Positions 54,121 through 63,444 are shown, counted from the stretch's first letter. The stretch: DNA of 64,000 nucleotides from Glaciihabitans sp. (GCA_025465535.1 JAODMY010000021.1:1-64000); one strand, 5' to 3'. Notes: generated by a model from the letters alone, not told the origin. Program-made: numbers and translations.

Positions 54121-54175
54121 CAGGGAGTGGTCAGTTGACCGCTCACGTTGACGGCTCAAGGCGAGCGGCGTGGCC

Positions 54176-54985
54176 CTATTTCGCCGCTGGTGTGTCGGCA
54201 CTTTCGTAGGCGCCGCTCTCGAGGAAGGTTTTGAGCCAGGAGAGCACCTTGGGCCAGCCTCCGCTGACGTCGGGTAGCACGACGCTGCCCGGCCCGAACC
54301 CGCTGTGGACGACTGTCAGCTTGGTCTGAGTGCCGCTGGGTTCGAGGTCGAAGCTCACTGTCGAGCGAGGCTCGGCCAGTGCCTTCTCGTAAAAGCCGTC
54401 CGCGAACCCGATGCTCTCGACGAGCTCCTTCGGATATTCCTGCCACGCGTAGGAAAGCCGCGTGTACGGGTCGTAGGCCTTCACAACCATTTCTGCATCG
54501 GTGACGGTGATGCCCCGCTTGTCGTGGACGAACGCGTAGGTTGAGCCGGGTTTCCAATCGGAGAGCAGCTCGACTCCCCAATACCGGCGCGTGAATGCCG
54601 GATCGGTCAACCCGCGCCAGACCAGCTCCGGCGGTGCCTCAATGTAGGTCGTGTAGACGAACTCTTCGTCGTTCATAGTGCGATTCTCCAATGCGTTTTT
54701 CAGGTCGGCCAGCGCGGCGACGCGGCCGCGGTCGTAGTTCTTGATCCAACGATCGGAGATGGCGTTGATGGGCTCTGCGTTCAGGTAGTGGATCTTCTCC
54801 CGACCTCGCCACACGGTGCTGACGAGATTGGCCGCCTCGAGCTGCGCGAGGTGTTTGCTCACCGATTGCCGGGTCATCTCGAATCGCGAAACGAGCTCGT
54901 TGAGCGTCTGCCCGTTCTGGGCGTTGAGACTGTCCAGCAGAAGCCGTCGGCTCGGATCGGCCAGTGCCTTGAATACGTCGTCCAT
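54176..54985 (-). CDS. ArsR-type HTH fused to an AHSA1/SRPBCC domain
   Basis: 269 aa. Residues 1-95 are an ArsR repressor-like winged helix (FKALADPSRRLLLDSLNAQN, MTRQSVSKHLAQLEAANLVS). From about 105 (MNDEEFVYTTYIEAPPELVW) begins an Activator-of-Hsp90-ATPase-like START-fold domain with RRYWGVELLSDWKPGS and FLESG. In many bacteria these are two adjacent genes; here they are one frame. The internal methionine could be a former start. The fused pocket may be the ligand sensor. Convergent with the LCP gene. Confidence 0.88.
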   Translation of the reverse strand: MDDVFKALADPSRRLLLDSLNAQNGQTLNELVSRFEMTRQSVSKHLAQLEAANLVSTVWRGREKIHYLNAEPINAISDRWIKNYDRGRVAALADLKNALENRTMNDEEFVYTTYIEAPPELVWRGLTDPAFTRRYWGVELLSDWKPGSTYAFVHDKRGITVTDAEMVVKAYDPYTRLSYAWQEYPKELVESIGFADGFYEKALAEPRSTVSFDLEPSGTQTKLTVVHSGFGPGSVVLPDVSGGWPKVLSWLKTFLESGAYESADTPAAK

Positions 54986-55123
54986 TCATCCATCTTAAGG
55001 ATCATGCAACCCGGTGGTTGCATGTCACACAATATGCACCCGAATGGCTGCGTGTCAAGCCTTCGCCCGGGGTCGGCTTCGGAAAGTGAGCGAAAAGCTC
55101 ATTGTGAGCCGCAGAATGGACAG

Positions 55124-55624
55124 ATGGATGCCACAGGCGACATCGATCCTTCGGATGGTCGAAACGAGACCGGCGCAGAGCGCTCCGATCGAAACTGGAC
55201 GGACATCCTGCAGGAGTTGCGGGTAACCCAGACCGGGTCCCAGATCATCAGTGGGTTCCTGCTGACGGTCGCGTTCCAGCAGAGGTTCACGTCATTGCCG
55301 CGGTACGAGCTGGTGATCTACGGCGTGCTGGTTGCGCTCGCCGCGGTGAGCACGCTTCTCGGGCTTTCGTCGGTCAGCCTGCACCGGGCGCAGTTCCGGC
55401 GTCACGACAAGTCCCAGGTCGTGAATGTCGCCAGCCGGCTGCTCGCCATCACCGTGTGGGTGGTGGCGGTCCTCGCAGCCGGCGTCGTCCTGTTTATCTT
55501 CGATTTCGTCTTCAACCTGGCCGCCGGCCTGATCGCCGCGGTGCTCGCGCTGGCTGCGATTTTCGTGTTCATTGTGCTCATTCCGCGATCGCCACAAAAG
55601 ACGCGGGCCGAACGGAAGTCCTAG
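55124..55624 (+). CDS. DUF6328-like membrane protein
   Basis: 166 aa. Soluble N-terminus with NWTDILQELRVTQTGSQIIS, which is the DUF6328 signature, and four hydrophobic segments (TVAFQQRF region, then YGVLVALAAVSTLLGL, AITVWVVAVLAAGVVLFIF, and LIAAVLALAAIFVFIVLI). Function unknown. The ATG at 55124 has only a weak GGACAG. Its TAG stop shares the CTAG at 55621-55624 with the stop of the converging SDR. Confidence 0.8.
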   Translation: MDATGDIDPSDGRNETGAERSDRNWTDILQELRVTQTGSQIISGFLLTVAFQQRFTSLPRYELVIYGVLVALAAVSTLLGLSSVSLHRAQFRRHDKSQVVNVASRLLAITVWVVAVLAAGVVLFIFDFVFNLAAGLIAAVLALAAIFVFIVLIPRSPQKTRAERKS

Positions 55625-56517
55625 GGCGTCGGCATGCCGCCATTCACATTGAGCGTCTCGCCAATCACGTAGCTCGACTCGCCAGAGGCCAGGAAGACGT
55701 ACGCCGGGGCGAGTTCGGCCGGTTGGCCGGGACGCCCGAGCGGGGTCTGGTCGCCGAAGCCGGGGAGAGCGTCGGTGGGTTGGCCGCCCGCGACCTGCAG
55801 CGGTGTCCAGATTGGACCCGGCGCCACGGCATTGACTCGAATGCCCCGGGGTGCGAGCTGCCCGGCCAGCGATTTTGTGAACGCGTTGATTGTGGCTTTC
55901 GTGCTGGCATAGTCGACGAGGATCGGCGAGGGGCTGTACGCCTGCACGGATGTCGTATTGATGATGGTCGAGCCGGGTTCGAGGTGGGGCAGCGCAGCCT
56001 GCGAGATCCAGAACATCGCGTAGACGTTGGTCTTGAAGGTCTCGTCGAACTGCTCCGGCTTCAACTCCTCGAATTTTTCGACGGCCTGCTGTTTGCCCGC
56101 GTTGTTGACGAGGATGTCGAGCCCGCCAAGCCCGGCCACGGCATCCGCGACCAGCGACGAGCAATATTCCTCGTCGACGAGGTCGCCCGGAAGCGCAATC
56201 GCCTTCCTGCCCGCGGCCTCGATGAGAGCGACGATTTCCTGCGCATCCTCTTCCTCGTCCGGCAGGTAGGAGATGGCGACATCGGCTCCCTCGCGCGCGA
56301 AGGCGATCGCGACGGCGGCTCCGATCCCGCTGTCTGCACCTGTGACGAGCGCCTTGCGCCCGTCGAGCCTGCCGGTGCCGCGGTAGCTGTCGGCGCCGAT
56401 ATCGGGCTTCGGCGACATCTCTTCTGAGGATCCCGGCCCGCTCTGGTGCTGCGGCTTGGGATCGAGTTTTGGATAGCGCGTGACGGGGTTGGCAAACGTG
56501 TATTGATCGTTGGTCAT
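55621..56517 (-). CDS. SDR-family oxidoreductase (YhdF/GSP39-like)
   Basis: 298 aa. Long N-terminal tail (NPVTRYPKLDPKPQHQSGPG) typical of the YghA/YhdF general-stress SDR group, then VTGADSGIGAAVAIAFAREG, NNAGKQQ, catalytic S in NTTSVQAY and YASTK, and VNAVAPGPIWTPLQ. In relatives the gene belongs to the stationary-phase/general stress response. Divergent from another SDR, with 14-bp tandem repeats in the gap. Confidence 0.92.
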   Translation of the reverse strand: MTNDQYTFANPVTRYPKLDPKPQHQSGPGSSEEMSPKPDIGADSYRGTGRLDGRKALVTGADSGIGAAVAIAFAREGADVAISYLPDEEEDAQEIVALIEAAGRKAIALPGDLVDEEYCSSLVADAVAGLGGLDILVNNAGKQQAVEKFEELKPEQFDETFKTNVYAMFWISQAALPHLEPGSTIINTTSVQAYSPSPILVDYASTKATINAFTKSLAGQLAPRGIRVNAVAPGPIWTPLQVAGGQPTDALPGFGDQTPLGRPGQPAELAPAYVFLASGESSYVIGETLNVNGGMPTP

Positions 56518-56603
56518 GCTTCCAGATTTACCTCCGGCCGAGGTGTCGGGGAAGGTGGTTGCGCTCGACGGCCCGTCGCGTTATGCGCGGGATCCGGGTC
56601 CAC

Positions 56604-56645
56604 GGTCGTACACAGGGGGTCGTACACAGGAGGTCGTACACAACA
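56604..56645 (+). repeat. Three tandem 14-bp repeats
   Basis: GGTCGTACACAGGG, GGTCGTACACAGGA, GGTCGTACACAACA in a row, in the 207-bp gap between two divergent SDR genes, 80 nt before the rightward ATG. Exact spacing suggests protein-binding iterons or recent slippage. Confidence 0.9.
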
Positions 56646-56724
56646 GGCGCACTCGTCGCAAGGGTCTTGTCGCCCGATCCGCACGCCTGTCGACTTGAAG
56701 CGACGAGAGAAACGGAGAACGGCA

Positions 56725-57525
56725 ATGGATCTCGGCATCACCGGGAAGAAGGCTTTGGTCACGGGCGGCGACTCCGGGATCGGCTGGCACACTGCGCGCA
56801 TCCTGCTGGCGGAGGGGGCGACGGTCGTCATCAGTGACCGCGACCAGGCCAGGCTCGATAAGGCCGCGGCCGAGTTCGACGCGCCGAAGGGCAAGCTCTT
56901 CGCCTTTGCCGCCGACGTGACGAGCCTCGTATCACTTGCCGAACTCGAGGCGAATGTGCGCGGCGCGGTTGGTGACATCGACATCCTGGTTCAGGCGGCC
57001 GGCGTCACGGGCGCGCAGGGTCTGTTCCACGAGATCGACGACGAGGGGTGGGTATCGACGATCGAAACCGACCTGCTTGGGCCGGTGCGACTGGTGCGCA
57101 CGTTCCTTCCCTCGCTGCGGAAAGGCGGCTGGGGGCGCATCGTGCTGATCGGCTCAGAGGATGCGTCGCAGCCATACGACGACGAACTCCCGTACTGCGC
57201 CGCGAAGGCGGGAGTACTCGCCTTCGCGAAGGGACTTTCACGCAGCTACGCAGTCGAAGGCCTGCTGGTCAACGCGGTTTCACCCGCCTTCATCCACACT
57301 CCCATGACCGACGCGATGATGACGAAGCGCGCGAAACAGCTCGGCACCACGAAACGGAAAGCGATCGAGAGCTTCCTCGACCAGGAGCGGCCCCACCTTG
57401 AGCTGAAACGACGAGGCGAGCCCGACGAGGTCGCCAACGTGATCGCGTTCCTGTGCTCCGACCTCGCATCATTCGTCGTCGGCTCGAACTACCGCGTCGA
57501 CGGCGGCTCGGTCGCAACGGTGTAG
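56725..57525 (+). CDS. SDR-family oxidoreductase
   Basis: 266 aa: VTGGDSGIGWHTARILLAEG, QAAGVTG in place of NNAG, catalytic Ser in IGSEDAS twelve residues before YCAAK, VNAVSPAFIHTPM. Resembles the 3-oxoacyl-ACP-reductase-like SDRs with a long substrate loop. ATG with ACGGAG upstream; the frame open further left is read-through of the repeat region. Cofactor NAD(P); substrate unknown. Confidence 0.9.
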   Translation: MDLGITGKKALVTGGDSGIGWHTARILLAEGATVVISDRDQARLDKAAAEFDAPKGKLFAFAADVTSLVSLAELEANVRGAVGDIDILVQAAGVTGAQGLFHEIDDEGWVSTIETDLLGPVRLVRTFLPSLRKGGWGRIVLIGSEDASQPYDDELPYCAAKAGVLAFAKGLSRSYAVEGLLVNAVSPAFIHTPMTDAMMTKRAKQLGTTKRKAIESFLDQERPHLELKRRGEPDEVANVIAFLCSDLASFVVGSNYRVDGGSVATV

Positions 57526-57696
57526 GGGAATGGCGCGGACATCGTAAGCGGGCGTTCCTGACAACAGTGGTGCCTTGCGGGCATCTTGCTCCGCAAGCGC
57601 ACGGGATGCAACGGCTTTTCGGCGACAGTCGCCGCGAGTTAGAACTGGAATGCAGGCGCGCGGCACCGGCCGCAGCGACTCGAGTGAGGGGGAGCG

Positions 57697-58152
57697 ATGA
57701 CCGGCAGGACGGCCCGGCGGGCGGCGGAAGCGGTGCTGATCGCGAGGCACGACGTGCGCACCGGACGCTTCGAGCGCAGCCTCTCCGGGCTGACCGCCCT
57801 CGGCGCGATGGTCACGACGGCCGAGATCTTCTTCGAACACGACAGCGCGAGCTTCGGCAACAGGTGGATGTGGGCGCCAATCGCGCTCGGCCCGGCCGCT
57901 GTCATCGCCGGTGTCGCGGGCGTGTTCAGTAAGCGCGCAGCCAAGACGACCCTCCCGCTGGTCTCCGCGGTGATCGTCGCGAACGGCCTGCAGGGCGTGG
58001 TGCTGCACGCACGCGGGATCCACCAGAAGCCGGGAGGCTTCAAGAACTTCCGCTACAACATGGAGATGGGCCCACCGCTCATGGCCCCGCTGCTCGTCAC
58101 CGTGGTTGGTGGCATGGGACTACTCGCCGCGGTGCTGAGGCGCGAGAAGTGA
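57697..58152 (+). CDS. Small membrane protein, unknown function
   Basis: 151 aa with about four hydrophobic segments (SLSGLTALGAMVTTAEIFF, APIALGPAAVIAGVAGV, LPLVSAVIVANGLQGVV, APLLVTVVGGMGLLAAVL) and a conserved-looking loop, HARGIHQKPGGFKNFRYNM. Preceded by GAGGGGGAG. Its stop overlaps the GTG of the next gene (GTGA), so it belongs to the dehydrogenase operon and may anchor or serve it. Confidence 0.8.
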   Translation: MTGRTARRAAEAVLIARHDVRTGRFERSLSGLTALGAMVTTAEIFFEHDSASFGNRWMWAPIALGPAAVIAGVAGVFSKRAAKTTLPLVSAVIVANGLQGVVLHARGIHQKPGGFKNFRYNMEMGPPLMAPLLVTVVGGMGLLAAVLRREK

Positions 58153-58787
58153 CGAGGCTGCCGCTCGACGATGCGCACGGCGGTGACCGGTTTCCCGGGT
58201 TCGATGTGCTCGCCCAGTCCCGTCGCTGGGATGCCGCAACGCGTGCGGTCGTCGAGGCACGCCTGGCGCCGGACACCAGGCTCAGGTTCTTCTCTGCGCT
58301 GGAGGCAGCGACCGCGGGCGCACTGTTCGACCAGCTGCTCGACCAGCACGACGGCGTCAAGGTGCCGGTGCTTGAATTGGTCGACGACCGGCTCGCTCGC
58401 GACGAGACCGACGGCTGGCGCTATTCGACGATGCCGAAGGACCCGGATGCGTGGCGCCGCACCCTCGCCGCACTCGACGCTGACAGCATCGCCCGCGGTG
58501 GGGATAGCTTCGGCGCAACGGGCAGAGACGCGCAAGCGGCAATCATCCAGTCGGTGCAGGACCTGGGCGATGCCGACTGGCACGCCATGAAAGCGAGCCA
58601 GGTCTGGAGCCTCTGGACCCGCTATGCCTGCACGGCGTTCTACTCGCATCCGCTGGCTTGGCAGGAGATGGGGTTCGCGGGCCCTGCCTATCCGCGCGGC
58701 TACAAGAACCTCGGGCTCGACCGGCGCGAGGCGTTCGAGGTTCGCGATCACCGCCCGACTCTCGACCCGCAGCGGGACCAGCCGTGA
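58149..58787 (+). CDS. Gluconate 2-dehydrogenase subunit 3-family protein
   Basis: 212 aa. The central part (RLRFFSALEAATAGALFDQLLDQ) and the C-terminal YACTAFYSHPLAWQEMGFAGPAYPRGY are those of the small subunit that accompanies GMC-type flavin dehydrogenases. No twin-arginine signal is seen, unlike many relatives. GTG start in a 4-nt overlap with the membrane protein; followed by the GMC gene with a 1-nt overlap, as expected for partners. Confidence 0.85.
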   Translation: MTRLPLDDAHGGDRFPGFDVLAQSRRWDAATRAVVEARLAPDTRLRFFSALEAATAGALFDQLLDQHDGVKVPVLELVDDRLARDETDGWRYSTMPKDPDAWRRTLAALDADSIARGGDSFGATGRDAQAAIIQSVQDLGDADWHAMKASQVWSLWTRYACTAFYSHPLAWQEMGFAGPAYPRGYKNLGLDRREAFEVRDHRPTLDPQRDQP

Positions 58788-60466
58788 TGGGAGCCAGCGC
58801 AATCGGCGACCTCATCGATCCGGGGATGGCCGAGGTCAGGGAACGCAACGAGTCCGCGTGGCTGCTGACCCCGCGCGGCGAGGTCGACCGCTCCCTGCAG
58901 GAGAGGATGCGTCGGTACGGCGACAAGGACGAGGTCGATGTGGTCGTCGTCGGCTGCGGCGCGGGTGGCGCGACCATGCTGCAGCGGCTGGCCCGGGGCG
59001 GCTGGAGCACGGTCGGGTTCGACGCCGGACCGTTCTGGGATCCCGAGCTCGACTGGGTGTCGGACGAGGCCGGCTCGCACAAGCTGTACTGGACGGAGCC
59101 ACGGGTACTCGGCGGCAGCGACCCGGTGCCGCTCGGTTCGAACAACTCTGGCCGGGGCGTCGGCGGTTCGATGGTGCACTACGCGGGATTCGTTCCGCGG
59201 TTGCACCCGAGCGACTTCGCGACTCTTACGAACGACGGCGTGGGGGAAGACTGGCCGATCGACTACGACGACCTGAAGCAGTATTACGAGGCGATCGAGG
59301 GCGAGCTTCCCGTCGCCGGCGACGACTGGCCGTGGGGCGACCCGCACCGGTATCGATACCGCCCGCAGCCGGTATCCGGAAATGGCGAGGTGTTCCTCCG
59401 CGGTGCGCTGGCCGCGGGCATCGAGGCTCGCGTTGGGCCGGTGGCGATCGCGAACGGACGTTTTGGGCATCGTCCGCACTGCATTTACCGGGGCTTCTGC
59501 CTTCAGGGCTGCAAGGTGAACGCCAAGGCTTCGCCGCTCATCACCCATGTTCCGGATGCGCTCGCGCACGGCGCCGAGATCCGCGCCGACACCATGGTCA
59601 CCGCCGTCGAGCTGGATGAGCGCACGGGTCGCGCGATCGGAGTGCGGTACCTGCGCGACGGCGTCGAACATCTCCAGCGCGCACGGGTCGTGGTGGTCGC
59701 CGGCTACTCGATCGAGACGCCGCGGCTGTTGCTGAACTCGGTGTCGCGCCGGTTCCCCGCCGGGCTCTGCAACGACTACGACCTGGTCGGCCGTTACCTC
59801 ATGGTGCAGGGGGCGCCGCAGACCGCCGGCCGGTTCGACTCAGAGGTGCGGATGTTCAAGGCTCCGCCGCCCGAGGTCAGCAGCGAGGAGTTCTACGAGA
59901 CCGACGCGACGAAGCCCTACAAGCGCGGGTTCTCGATCCAGACGGTGTCTCCGCTGCCCATCACCTGGGCTGAGCATGTCGCGGCGCAGGGGCACTGGGG
60001 CGCGTCGCTCCGTGCACGGATGAGCGACTACGTGCACTGGTCGTGCCTCGGCGCCCTCTGCGAATTCCTGCCGCAGCCGGAGAACCGGGTCACGCTCGCC
60101 GACGAGACAGACTCGCACGGACTTCGCGTCGCCCGATTCGACTACTCGCAGTGCGACAACGATCGGATGCTCGTGAAGGCCGCGCAGGAAGTTATGGAGC
60201 GCATCCTGAAGGCCGCGGGTGCAGACGACGTGATGACGATCCAGCGCTACGCCCACCTCGTCGGCGGAGCGCGCATGGGCGCGGACGAGACCTCCGGCGT
60301 GGTCGATGGCCACTGCCGCACCTTCGCGGTCCCGAATCTTTACATCGCGGACGGCAGTGTGCTGCCGACCCAGGGGAGCGCCAACCCGGCGCTCACGATC
60401 ATGTCGATCGCGGCGCGCGCGGCCGACCGGATGCTTGCGACAGACCCAACAGGAAAGAGGAAGTAG
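58787..60466 (+). CDS. GMC-family FAD-dependent oxidoreductase
   Basis: 559 aa, large subunit of a sugar/alcohol dehydrogenase. FAD site VVVVGCGAGGATMLQRLARGG near residue 50, then NNSGRGVGGSMVHYAGFVPR, CIYRGFCLQGCKVNAKAS, and the C-terminal catalytic region HLVGGARMG with NLYIADGSVLPTQGSANP. The C-x6-C-x3-C-like pattern (CIYRGFCLQGC) is typical of gluconate-2-dehydrogenase-type GMC enzymes. The ATG overlaps the upstream stop; GTG one codon earlier is equally possible. Substrate likely a polyol or aldonate. Confidence 0.9.
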   Translation: MGASAIGDLIDPGMAEVRERNESAWLLTPRGEVDRSLQERMRRYGDKDEVDVVVVGCGAGGATMLQRLARGGWSTVGFDAGPFWDPELDWVSDEAGSHKLYWTEPRVLGGSDPVPLGSNNSGRGVGGSMVHYAGFVPRLHPSDFATLTNDGVGEDWPIDYDDLKQYYEAIEGELPVAGDDWPWGDPHRYRYRPQPVSGNGEVFLRGALAAGIEARVGPVAIANGRFGHRPHCIYRGFCLQGCKVNAKASPLITHVPDALAHGAEIRADTMVTAVELDERTGRAIGVRYLRDGVEHLQRARVVVVAGYSIETPRLLLNSVSRRFPAGLCNDYDLVGRYLMVQGAPQTAGRFDSEVRMFKAPPPEVSSEEFYETDATKPYKRGFSIQTVSPLPITWAEHVAAQGHWGASLRARMSDYVHWSCLGALCEFLPQPENRVTLADETDSHGLRVARFDYSQCDNDRMLVKAAQEVMERILKAAGADDVMTIQRYAHLVGGARMGADETSGVVDGHCRTFAVPNLYIADGSVLPTQGSANPALTIMSIAARAADRMLATDPTGKRK

Positions 60467-60468
60467 CG

Positions 60469-62316
60469 ATGACCAACGTCAGCGATTTTGTGATCCAGCG
60501 AGTGCGGGAGTGGGGCGTGACTCGCGTGTTCGGTTTCCCGGGGGATGGCATCGGGGAGTTCGACGGCGCGTTGGGCCGCGCGGAGAAGGCGGGCGAGGGT
60601 CTCGAATACATCCGCCCTACGCACGAGGAGATCTGTGCGCTGATGGCGACGGCCCACGCGAAATTCACCGGCGAGGTGGGGGTTTGCATGGCGACATCCA
60701 GTCCGGGCGCGTTCCACATGATCAACGGCCTGTATGACGCGAAGATGGACAACCAGCCCGTCGTCGCGATCGTCGGGCAGCAGGGGCTCAACTCGTTCGG
60801 GACGTTCAACCAACAGGAGAGCAACCTCGAGCGGGCGCTCTCCGATGTCGCCGTCTACGTGCAGACGATAGTGTCCCCGCAGCAGGCGCAGGCGGTGATC
60901 GACACGGCATTCCGCACGGCGATCGTGCGGCTGGGGCCGGCCGTCATCATCCTTCCCCACGATGTCCAGGCCATGAAGATGGAACTGCCCGGTGCCGCCA
61001 TGTGGGTGTCGCGTTCGAGCGCCGTTGCGCCGTCGACGGCGGTTGTGCCACCGGAGGCCGAGATCCTGAGGGCGGCCGAGATCATCAACGCCGGGGGGAA
61101 GGTCACCTTCCTCGTCGGCAACGGCGCAACCGGGGCAACCGACGAGGTGCTGGAGGCGGCTCGTCTCGCGGGCGCGGGCATCATCACGGCGCTCCGCGGC
61201 AAGCAGGTCGTGCCATCGGATGTTCCGCATCACAGCCAGCAGGTTGGGCTGCTCGGCTCACTTCCCAGCCTCCACCAGATGAAGGGATGCGACACCCTTG
61301 TCCTCCTCGGCACCAACTACCCGTACGGTCAGTTCTTGCCGAAAAGCGGCCAGGCGCGAGCGATCCAGGTCGACCTGAAACCGGAACAGATGGGGCTGCG
61401 GTACCCGACCGAGCTGAACCTGTGGGGTGACGTCAGGGCGACACTCGCCGCGCTCATCCCGCACCTCGAGGCGAAGACCGACCTCTCCTGGCAGCAGACG
61501 GTCGCCGATGAGATGGTCGAGTGGGAAGCCGAGATGGCCGCCCAGGCTCACGTCTCGTACGACGACGGGGTCAACCCGCGGCTGGTCTTCCACGAGCTGA
61601 ACCGGCACCTGCCCGAGAACGCGATCGTCACGGCCGATGCCGGCACAACGGCCGACTGGTACGGGCACCACATCCGGCTGCGCCGGGGCATGATGGGCGA
61701 CCTGTCCGGAATGCTCGCGTCAATGCTCGCGTCGATGCCCTACGCGGTGTCGGCGAAGTTCGCGTACTCCGATCGCACGGTCGTGTGCACGATCGGTGAC
61801 GGCGCGTTCCAGATGCTCGGCATGAACGAACTCATCACCATCAAGAAATACCTCGCGCGATGGCAAAACCCGCAGTTCGTCATCGTCGTCCTGCACAACG
61901 ACGACCTCACCCAGGTGTCGTGGGAGATGCGCACGGAAGATGGCAATCCCGTCTGGCGGACCGCCCAGGATGTCGAGTCGGTCGACTACGCGGGATGGGC
62001 GGAGCTACTGGGGTTCAAGGGAATCCGGGTCAAGTCAGATGACGAGGTGCTGCCCGCGGTTGAGGCCGCGTTCGCGCACAAGGGCGTCACCCTCATCGAC
62101 GCGTACACGAGTCGCAACGTTCCGCCGCTGCCGCCACACATCACCCGGGAGTACGCGAAGAACACGGCGGAGTCGTTCCTGAAGGGCGACCCTCTCGGGG
62201 TTACCGCGATCAAGGATTCTGCGCAGGCGTTGATCGCGGAGGGGGTCGAACGGGTGCGGGGAAAGCTGCATCACGACGACGAAGACGAAGACCGTGACCG
62301 TGAGGACGAAAGTTAG
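60469..62316 (+). CDS. Thiamine-pyrophosphate enzyme (pyruvate oxidase/acetolactate synthase-like)
   Basis: 615 aa. N-terminal PYR domain with the activating Glu in YIRPTHEEICALMA near residue 50, middle FAD/UDP-like domain, and the C-terminal PP domain with GDGAFQMLGMNE and HNDDLTQVSWE binding Mg-TPP. Ends with a highly acidic tail (DDEDEDRDREDES). Closest in layout to PoxB-like proteins. The ATG is 2 nt after the GMC stop, with AAAGAGGAAG upstream, so it is tightly linked to the dehydrogenase pair. Confidence 0.9.
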   Translation: MTNVSDFVIQRVREWGVTRVFGFPGDGIGEFDGALGRAEKAGEGLEYIRPTHEEICALMATAHAKFTGEVGVCMATSSPGAFHMINGLYDAKMDNQPVVAIVGQQGLNSFGTFNQQESNLERALSDVAVYVQTIVSPQQAQAVIDTAFRTAIVRLGPAVIILPHDVQAMKMELPGAAMWVSRSSAVAPSTAVVPPEAEILRAAEIINAGGKVTFLVGNGATGATDEVLEAARLAGAGIITALRGKQVVPSDVPHHSQQVGLLGSLPSLHQMKGCDTLVLLGTNYPYGQFLPKSGQARAIQVDLKPEQMGLRYPTELNLWGDVRATLAALIPHLEAKTDLSWQQTVADEMVEWEAEMAAQAHVSYDDGVNPRLVFHELNRHLPENAIVTADAGTTADWYGHHIRLRRGMMGDLSGMLASMLASMPYAVSAKFAYSDRTVVCTIGDGAFQMLGMNELITIKKYLARWQNPQFVIVVLHNDDLTQVSWEMRTEDGNPVWRTAQDVESVDYAGWAELLGFKGIRVKSDDEVLPAVEAAFAHKGVTLIDAYTSRNVPPLPPHITREYAKNTAESFLKGDPLGVTAIKDSAQALIAEGVERVRGKLHHDDEDEDRDREDES

Positions 62317-63444
62317 GTGCCCGGCGACACGGCGGTCTCCTCGGTCGGGTTGGGTGCGTACACCGTTCCCACCACCGGTTTCGGGCGAGTCGAACCCGAG
62401 TCCGACGGCACCGCGAACTGGGACAGCACCGGCGTACTCGTCGTCCAGCTGCGGGCCGGCGACAAGACCGGACTCGGGTACGCGTACACGAGTCCGGCCG
62501 CGCTGGTCGTGGCTCGCGACATCCTGGCACCCCTGGTGCTCGGAGCCGATGCGCTGGATACCTCGCGCGTGTTCTGGGCGATGGCCCGCGCCGTTCGCAA
62601 CCTGGGCTGGGCCGGCATTGCGGCCGGTGCAATCTCGGCCGTCGACCTGGCGCTTCACGATCTCAAGGCCACGCTGCTGGACGTCTCGACAGTGCAGTTG
62701 CTCGGCGGTGCCCGTGATCGCGTGATGGCCTACGGAAGCGGTGGTTTCACCAGCTACAGCGCAGAAGAACTAGCTGGGCAGCTATCGGGCTGGGCGAGCG
62801 GCGGCTTTGCGGCGGTCAAAATGAAAGTGGGCACGAGACCGGAATCGGATGTCGACAGGGTGATGGTTGCCCGCGACGCCGTCGGGCCTGGAGTGCAGCT
62901 CTTCGTCGACGCGAACGGAGCGTACGAGCGAAAGCAGGCGCTGGGCTTCGCCGAGCGGTTCGCGGACCTCGGCGTGACGTGGTTCGAGGAACCCGTCTCG
63001 AGCGACGACCTCAGCGGCCTGCGCCTCATTCGCGACCGCGCACCGGCGGGAATGCAGATCGCGGCGGGGGAGTACGGCTACACGCCCCAGTACTTCGCCG
63101 CAATGCTCGGCGCGGGAGCAGTGGATACGCTCCAGGCGGATGCGACTCGCTGTGGCGGCGCAACCGGATTCCTGCTCGCGGCGGCGCAGGCGCAGTCCGC
63201 CGGCATCCCGCTCAGCGCGCACACGGCGCCGTCCATCCACGCATCCCTCGCCTGCAGCGTGCCAGGGGTCGTGCACGTCGAGTACTTCCACGATCACGCG
63301 GTTATCGAGCGCGAGTTCTTCGATGGTCTTCCGCGGCTCGAGAACGGCGAACTCGTGCCCGATCGGCACCGGCCAGGGTTCGGGCTCGAATTCAGGGCAT
63401 CCGATGCGCGCCGCTATCTCGTCAACGAGTGGACGTCGGCGTAG
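62317..63444 (+). CDS. Mandelate racemase/enolase-superfamily enzyme
   Basis: 375 aa. Catalytic residues: KMKVG (KxK) near residue 168, FVDANG, WFEEPV, AAGEYGY, QADATRCGG and a C-terminal SAHTAPSIH. Such enzymes racemise or dehydrate aldonic acids or muconates. GTG start immediately after the TAG of the TPP enzyme (zero gap), so it is part of the same operon and supports sugar-acid metabolism for the whole unit. Confidence 0.9.
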   Translation: MPGDTAVSSVGLGAYTVPTTGFGRVEPESDGTANWDSTGVLVVQLRAGDKTGLGYAYTSPAALVVARDILAPLVLGADALDTSRVFWAMARAVRNLGWAGIAAGAISAVDLALHDLKATLLDVSTVQLLGGARDRVMAYGSGGFTSYSAEELAGQLSGWASGGFAAVKMKVGTRPESDVDRVMVARDAVGPGVQLFVDANGAYERKQALGFAERFADLGVTWFEEPVSSDDLSGLRLIRDRAPAGMQIAAGEYGYTPQYFAAMLGAGAVDTLQADATRCGGATGFLLAAAQAQSAGIPLSAHTAPSIHASLACSVPGVVHVEYFHDHAVIEREFFDGLPRLENGELVPDRHRPGFGLEFRASDARRYLVNEWTSA

